Positions 57,730 to 64,000 of a stretch of DNA of 64,000 nucleotides are shown in pieces. The notes beneath the pieces were generated by a model. That model did not search any database and was not told the origin of the DNA. It saw only the letters and a list, made by a program, of their open reading frames with translations. Every line of letters begins with the position of its first letter. Positions within the stretch are counted from its first letter, which is position 1. The stretch comes from Lotus japonicus. Its lineage: Eukaryota; Streptophyta; Magnoliopsida; Fabales; Fabaceae. Where the stretch lies: positions 76,308,732 to 76,372,731 of the forward strand of contig NC_080044.1 in NCBI RefSeq assembly GCF_012489685.1, in the 5' to 3' direction. The position numbers were made by a program, and so were the translations under genes.

Positions 57730-60700
57730 ATGGATACTCTGAAAGAAAAATATACATTTTCATACAAACCGGAGCTGTTGCGTTTGTTTGGTCTAAGGGA
57801 TTTTATCTGTCTCTTGTTGAGTTACCCTGTCAAATTAGAAGAGGAAGGCATATTCAAGGAATGGACTAATGCATTCCCTAAATGGAGAGCTCGATTACTC
57901 ACAGCAATATCATCTGATGAACACGGTGTGATAGACAAACCATGGTGGGTACTGACTGAGAGGGCACTGAGATGCATGGAAGGGTTTCTGCCCATTGAAA
58001 TGATAAGTCAAATCAGACATAATGGGAGGATATTCTTCAACCGTAACGGTGCAATACCAGAAGCTATTCTTGATTTAACTGTTGATCTTGCAGCTGGCCA
58101 ACTGATTCAAACCTTGTTCTCTATAGATGATTTTGCACCCAATACACGCTATATCAGGTTGTCAACCAAAAACTTTGATGAAAAAAGATCTGCTTTGAGC
58201 AAAATAGCAGCAGCCTTGGAAGACAAGCACATGAAGTTTGGAATTGATAAAGATTTTCTTAGAGTCATATGGATCGATGCCTCAACATATGACGGTGATT
58301 CCGAGGTTCGAGTTCAAGAAGAGATCAACAAGATGGTAGGTGTAGTGACGGAAGAGATGACGGGCAACAGATATTTGGTGATTCTAGTGGATAGAGACAG
58401 TGACAAGAAGCTAGATCCCAGAAATGTGCTTCTTCCAGCTGGAACTGTGCTGTTAATAACAACTGAACCATTAGCACAGGCACAAGAGGGTGATGAATTT
58501 GCAATTGCGTGCACAATTGATTTAAATATCAGGACCCAGGATCATCTGTTGTCTTGGGAAGTCTTTTGCAGCCATGCAGGCAGTGTCATGATCCATTCAT
58601 CGAGGGCTATTCAGGAAATTGCAGAGCGAATAGTCAAGGAATGTCATGGTCACCTTCTTGCCATTGTCCTTGTGGCAAAGTCGCTGAAGAATGCGAAAGA
58701 TGTTAAACAGTGGGAGCTTGCATTTGCCAAATTAATCCACACGAATCCTTCCTATGATTATCTAGAGAGTGATCAAATTGGCATTAGTAGAGCCATGGTC
58801 AATGCATTCGTCAATATCATTTGGGCGGACATTAATAAGATGCAAAAGCTTTTCCTCGAAGCCAGTTCATTTGTGTACAACATAAAAAGTGGGGTGCCAG
58901 GTGGCACCTTCACGTCTACTTGGGTTAATGCTAAATTATTGCACACGCCAGAAGCAACATATAGCATGAGAAGGCTTCTAGACTGTTCAGTCTTATTGCG
59001 GTGTAAAGGTGACAATGTCCGTTTGCCAATAGAAATATATGATATGATTGTATCATTACACAAGTTGTACCCTTCCATCATAAGGAATGGTGCTTTAGGA
59101 TTGACAGAGCCGCCACATGTTGGACAATGGCATGGTCTTATTCAACTTGAATTGATGAACAATGAAATATCTGAGCTACCACAATCACCATATTGCCCTG
59201 AACTTAGAGTGTTGTTGTTGCAAGGAAATGCTGATTTGATGGATATTCCAGACTCATTTTTCAACCACATGCCTCTGCTTATATGCTTGGACTTATCCTA
59301 CACTAGTATAAGGGATTTGCCCCCTTCTATCTCCAATTTGAAAGAGCTTAAGAACTTTTATCTCAGAGGTTGTGATCTCTTTATGGAACTAACACCGGAA
59401 ATTGGACAACTGAAGAATCTTGAAGAGCTTGATCTTGATGGGACTTTTATAACATATCTGCCAGAATATATCGGAAAATTGATCAACCTGAAAAGATTGA
59501 CCCTCTGCTTTGAGAGATACCATCATGGCAAAAAAGGCAATCAGATTTCCAACTCCACACTTATTCCTCTTGGAGTGATATCAAATCTGGTTCAATTGAA
59601 TTATCTAAGCATCAATGTTGACCCTGAAGATGAGCGATGGGACGAGAATGTTCTTGGCATTTTGGTCGAAATTTTAGAATTGGAGATGTTGAAGTGGGTC
59701 AGCATATATATCCCAAAGGTTGACATTATGGACTTCATTCCTCCCCACAAATCTCTCGATTTCAGATTGGTTGTTGGTCATCATATGCAGCGTTTCATAT
59801 CACGTGTAATTCCTGAAGTGGAGGAACAATTCAAATACAATGATAGCAGTATAAAATTTGTAAATGGTGTAAGTGTACCAAATGGGGTGAAGATCAATCT
59901 TTCACGTTTCAAGGCTTTATATTTGGATAGACATATGACCCTCAAGAGTCTCTCCGAATTCCACTTGAAGAATTTAAACATGTTGCAACTTTGCATCTTG
60001 GCAGAATGTAATGAAATGGAAACCGTGTTTGACGCAAGTTCTTCAGATAATGACCAAGTTAACATATTGGCAGAATGTAATGAAATGGAGACAGTTGTTG
60101 ATACAAATGACTGTCTTGTGTTGGAGTCCTTGAATGTATTCTATATGAAGAATTTAAGAAGCATTTGCGAAGGGACTCCATTGCATTGCTTGAAGTCTTT
60201 GAGATTGCACACTTGCCCCATGTTAACTACCATCTTCTCCTTAAGTTTTATCCACAGTCTTTCCGTTTTGGAGGAGCTTATCATTGAAGACTGTCCAAAA
60301 GTAACCACCCTTATAAGTCATCACTTGTCAGAACATGAAGCACATATTTTCCTCCCTCGTTTGAGAATGATATCACTTCTCTATCTTCCGGCATTGGTCA
60401 GCATCTTTAATGGCTTCCATGTTGAACATGGTTTGGAAAAAATGGGATTTTATTACTGCCCAAAACTCCAAACTCTTTCCAAATCAGAGTTATCAAGCAA
60501 AAGATCTCTGAGAGTTATCAAAGGAGAAAGCAAATGGTGGGAAGCATTAAAATGGAATGAAGCAGAATGGGGATGCGCGGACCAACCCAGTTTTCTTGAT
60601 CAAATATTTTCCCCAATTAATGAGGAGGCTGACATAATGACCCAACTAGCTGCACGTGACTATGAGGACCAGGTAACTTATAATTATTCTCTTCTCAAAT

Positions 60701-61270
60701 TTCATTATGTTGTTGCCTTGTTGGTATTGATTTTTTAACCATAATTAAGTTTAATTACAATTTAAGCAAGGTAACAAAATCAGGACTTGGTAAATCTTTC
60801 ATCTTATATAACACTAGTCATACAACAATTTTTATGAGCATACTCTGATAATAATAGACAGACGAAATAAGTTTGACTTAATTAGTACTATTAATTAGAA
60901 AAAAAGATTTAGACAACTACCCCTTAAACTTTTTCTTAAAGTAAAACAAAGAGGCCTTGAATCGTAGCAAATTCACAAGTAATTTTTTTTTCCATTGCAG
61001 TATGAAAGAGAAAGAAAGCAATTTGTTCCACCACCTCTCATATTAAACAACGAATTGCGTAAGAGCCGAAAGCGGACACGTGAGACACGTCCCGTAATCT
61101 TTCAGTACAACAACCCCAGCGAATTCTGGAAAGCCGTCGAGCGCCTCACTGGAGTACCCTCTGGCAACATCGGTGACACTTGCCTCACTGGAGTACCCTC
61201 TGTCAACGTCGGTGACACTTCCGACACAAGTGCGTTGACAGATTGTTTGAGAGACATGGAAGTGGAATGA
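57730..61270 (+). CDS. P-loop-less NLR with C-terminal VQ-motif-like exon (NLR-2)
   Basis: Exon 1 is 57730-60672 and exon 2 is 61001-61270 (CAG/GTAACT, TTGCAG/TATGAA, phase 0), 1070 residues in total. The N-terminus is related to NLR-1 (KPWWVLTERALRCMEG). In the NB-ARC region the Walker A site is gone: IRLSTKNFDEKRSAL (142-156) stands where NLR-1 has its P-loop. Kinase-2 is YLVILVD (215-221) and the GLPL box is HGHLLAIVL. LRRs run from about 450 to 960. Exon 2 adds a basic patch RKSRKRTRETR (about 1001-1011) and FWKAVERLTG (1023-1032), which fits the VQ consensus FxxxVQxLTG with Q to E. VQ proteins bind WRKY factors in the nucleus, so an integrated-decoy sensor is inferred. Confidence 0.85.
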
Positions 61271-61540
61271 GGAATGAGAGAATGTGACTAAGAAGGGAGG
61301 GTATGATCCTATTTCCACTATAATTATATATTTTCTGTAGTCGCCAATTTGTTATTTCTCTTGGCTAGTGTAATTATTACAATATTAAATAGTCGGAAAC
61401 AATGCCTTTTATCTGATGCCTGGTTAGGGAGGGTGTTTTTCCACCAAGGACTTTTACATCTTGTTTAGAGACTCTTTGATCTTGGAAATAAAAAAGTAAC
61501 TTATCATAGTCATATCCTTGGCTGAAGCTGAATATCAGTT
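61271..61540. other. NLR-2 3' flank
   Basis: Probable 3' untranslated region; nothing else is recognised. Confidence 0.4.
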
Positions 61541-61740
61541 TTTGCTTGATCAACCTTCTGGTCAGATGCTCAGATGTTTGAGTAAAAACGCAGTGTTATT
61601 GCTCAATTTTGACTAGGTATGTTTGATCACTTGCTACTAAAATCAAGATCTAATGGTATAACCTGAGTTGAACATAATTTTGAAAACGGTTCATACATCT
61701 TATTAGTTTGCATCTTTTCTGTATCATGATTCAAAATGCA
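61541..61740 (+). repeat. Duplicate of the NLR-2 leader region
   Basis: GACTAGGTATGTT (about 61610), then AATGGTATAACCTGAGTTGAA and a TATCATGATTCAA element, parallels 57150-57290 in the same order. It is the remnant of another NLR gene start, so the cluster once had, or continues with, a further tandem copy. No NLR coding sequence follows within the window. Confidence 0.6.
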
Positions 61741-62223
61741 CACATGATCTCAATCACTACGCATATGGTGTTAATACTTCTCCCCCAGCAACTCAAACAC
61801 TATACTTATGGGCCTTAAATTGGAAAGCAAAGCAGAGGAGGATGTCCAGGTGCAGGGGCCTTAAGCTAAAAATAAACCTAGAGAAGCGTGGGGGGTTAGA
61901 AAAAAAAGTGAAACATAATGGAACTAACACACGTGTATAAGACCACATCATCTTTGTTGGACACGTCAGCAATTCAGGTTGTGGTGAGGATCAAAATAAA
62001 AAATTGAAAAGTTTTAAGGACTAAAATGCAACTTTGCTTTGATGAATGACTAATTTCAGCTGATGGCATAGTTTGAGGACCAAAAATATATTTAAGCCTT
62101 GAATCTTTTGACTATCTTGTGATATGTTTAATTTGTATGGTTGATTTTTGTTTGCTCAAATAAGTTTTTAGTCCCCATAAAATTATTAATTTTTAAATTT
62201 AGTCCTTGTATTTTTTTTCATTT
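61741..62223. other. Intergenic with MULE-terminus-like sequence
   Basis: GAGGACCAAAAATATATTTA followed by AGCC (about 62074-62097) resembles the terminal repeats of the MULEs upstream. No matching left end or duplication was found. Otherwise nothing is recognised. Confidence 0.35.
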
Positions 62224-62537
62224 TGTTGTCTCTACTATTGGACTGGGCGAGCCCCTAGAGGGGCAACGCCCAGGGTTCACACCGCCCGGTGGCGCCCCAA
62301 GCCAGTAGGGTTGGGCCTCGTTCAGCCAGGCCCGCACGGCCCATTAAGGACCCTAGCATATGGGGGCCCAACACTACCTCTATAAATAGGTAGCAGATAC
62401 CAATTGTAAGGGACTTTTGGCTCATTTGATGAAATAACACATGAAATTCAGCACTCTCTCTCTCATTCTCATTCTCTCTTAGCTCAATCCTCCACCTCTA
62501 GGTACTATACCTCTCTTCAATGTTCATTCCAAGAACA
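62224..62537 (+). repeat. 5' LTR of a Gypsy retrotransposon
   Basis: About 314 bp from TGTTGTCTCTAC to CCAAGAACA. It contains a TATA box (CTCTATAAATAGG, about 62381) and a CT-rich leader. It is followed at once by TTTGGCGCCGTCTGTGGGGA, a primer-site arrangement common in plant Gypsy elements. The GC-rich start contrasts with its surroundings. The left boundary is less certain than the right. Confidence 0.7.
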
Positions 62538-62701
62538 TTTGGCGCCGTCTGTGGGGACTGTAAACTTTCTACTCTCATTCACGTGGATTGATTGTGCATG
62601 AAGTTACCTCTGATTGTGATTAGGCAATTCTCTGGTTTTCTGATTTTGATTCTGTGACTAGTGTTGGTTTTCCGATCGAGTTTGCATCGTTTCTGGTTTG
62701 G

Positions 62702-64000
62702 ATGGAGACTCGACGCAGGAGGCAACATCATTCACCAATGCGACAGCGGATTTCGCCGCCTCGGCGGCCTCATCGTGTGGTCCTGGATTCTCCGGCACGA
62801 ACGACAGGAGTACAATCGCCTTCTCCTCCTCCATCACCTCCTGTACCACCACCTCCTCCATCGCCTTCACAGGTGGGATCTCTGGAGCGCTCACCAGAGA
62901 ATTCACCTGCTCCGGAACAACAACCGGCGGTGACACAGGAGCAATGACGCCATTTGATGCGCAGCATTGGCAACATCCAGCAGCGGAATGAGCATCTACA
63001 GGCTCAGTTAGATTTCTACCGTCGCGAGCAGCGAGATGATGGAAGCAGAGAAGCAGATTCCGTGGCTGAGTTCCGTCCGTTCTCGGAAGATGTCGAGAGT
63101 GTGGCGATTCCGGATAACATGAAAACGTTAGTTCTGGATTCTTACAGCGGAGATTCCGATCCGAAGGATCATCTTCTGTATTTTAATACGAAGATGGTGA
63201 TAATTGCGGCGTCAGATGCGGTGAAGTGCAGGATGTTTCCATCGACGTTCAAATCGACGGCGATGGCGTGGTTCACAACTTTGCCGCGAGGATCGATTTC
63301 AAATTTCAGAGACTTCTCATCCAAGTTTCTAGTGCAATTCTCGGCAAATAAGAATCAGCCGGTGACGATCAATGACCTATACAATATTCGCCAGCAGGAA
63401 GGGGAGTCACTGAAAGAGTACATGGCAAGGTACAGCGCGGCGTCGGTAAAGGTAGAGGACGAGGAGCCTCGAGCTTGTGCTTTAGCATTTAAAAACGGTT
63501 TGCTGCCGGGAGGGTTGAACAGCAAATTGACACGTAAGCCGGCGCGCTCGATGGAAGAGATGCGTGCTCGTGCCAGCACTTATATTCTCGACGAGGAGGA
63601 CGACGCTTTCAAAAGAAAGCGCGCGAAGTTGGAAAAGGGCGACACGTCGCCCAAGCGCGCGAAAAAAGATAGGAGCGGCGAAGATAAGGGGGATGGCAAG
63701 CAGCAGAGACCAGGTAAGGGGAAGTCGGTTTTCAAACTGACCAAGGAACAGTTGTATCCACGGCGCGATGATTATGAACAACGTCGGCCTTGGCAATCTA
63801 AGTCTCATCGCCAGCGGGAGGAAACTGATATGGTGATGAACACAGATTTATCGGATATGCTCCAAGGGGCGAGGGACGCAAATCTAGTAGATGAACCGGA
63901 GGCCCCAAAGTATCAGCCACGGGACGCCAATCCCAAGAAATGGTGTGAGTTCCACCGGTCCGCCGGGCATGATACGGATGACTGTTGGACTTTGCAGCAG
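62702..64000 (+). pseudogene. Gypsy gag, partial, with in-frame stop
   Basis: A proline-rich N-terminus from the ATG at 62702 meets TGA at 62945-62947. The same frame continues open to the window end, with an ATG at 62957. The body has the retrotransposon gag fold signatures (DSYSGDSDPKDHLLYF, AMAWFTTLPRGSISNF, QQEGESLKEYMARY), a lysine-rich stretch, and a zinc-finger-like CEFHRSAGHDTDDCW at the edge. The TGA precedes a C (TGA CGC), consistent with C-to-T decay of CGA; alternatively translation starts at 62957. Confidence 0.75.

Larger units (their letters stand above)
62224..64000 (+). mobile_element. Gypsy LTR retrotransposon, 5' part, runs off the window
   Basis: LTR, primer-binding site and gag are in the expected order. 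Pol and the 3' LTR would lie beyond 64000. The TT-GGCGCCGT primer region and the gag type place it with plant Gypsy elements. Confidence 0.8.

Noticed and set aside
60673..60738. NLR-2 ending at the stop at 60738 without a second exon
   Set aside because: A consensus donor at 60673, a polypyrimidine tract and acceptor at 61000, and phase-0 continuation into an 89-codon frame with a recognisable motif favour splicing. It remains possible as a minor isoform.

Overview
This is nuclear DNA of a flowering plant. A multi-exon cytosolic chaperonin gene with GT-AG introns, DYW-class PPR genes, coiled-coil NLR genes, self-incompatibility-like S1 genes and many nested plant transposons all point to a dicot. 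The repeat landscape and gene fragments suggest a papilionoid legume, but that is inference and no species is claimed. The sequence is AT-rich and about half of it is recognisably transposon-derived.

Layout. From 1 to 21 kb the window is mostly mobile elements around an inverted segmental duplication. Copy A (800-6344) and copy B (18952-21029, opposite strand) share the 3' flank of a CCT1 gene and an F-box-associated gene. Copy B is intact. Copy A was broken by a hAT-like element, a LINE, a scrambled Copia element and a second Copia. Between the copies lie a tandem TRIM, a PPR gene fragment, a DNA transposon carrying a 15-unit minisatellite, and more Copia and LINE debris. From 21 to 28 kb is a complete 17-exon CCT1 (TCP-1 alpha) gene on the minus strand. 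A possible Helitron follows (29.0-31.6 kb). At 32.5-37.7 kb (minus) is an 11-exon gene for a 640-residue protein with six AT-hook-like modules fused to an En/Spm-type Transposase_24-like region and a coiled coil. Two tandem S1-family secreted-protein genes (minus) lie at 38.5-41.1 kb.

From 41.9 to 49.4 kb is a transposon nest: a LINE with a 17-bp target duplication carries a hAT element and a Pack-MULE with a CDKB kinase fragment. A second MULE follows, with a Pack-MULE nested inside it that carries WPP-domain and RACK1 fragments. Its right end is 71 bp from the start codon of an intact DYW PPR gene (49515-51638).

From 52.0 to 61.3 kb two NLR genes stand head to head. The minus-strand partner has an intact P-loop. 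The plus-strand partner has no P-loop and, after one 328-bp intron, ends in an exon encoding a basic patch and a VQ-motif-like segment. This layout recalls paired NLRs with an integrated decoy such as RRS1/RPS4 and is the strongest candidate here for something new. The window closes in the LTR, primer site and gag of a Gypsy element that runs off the right edge.

All assignments come from reading the sequence by eye. Exon boundaries for CCT1, the AT-hook gene and the second NLR were set from splice consensus plus reading-frame continuity, not from transcripts.
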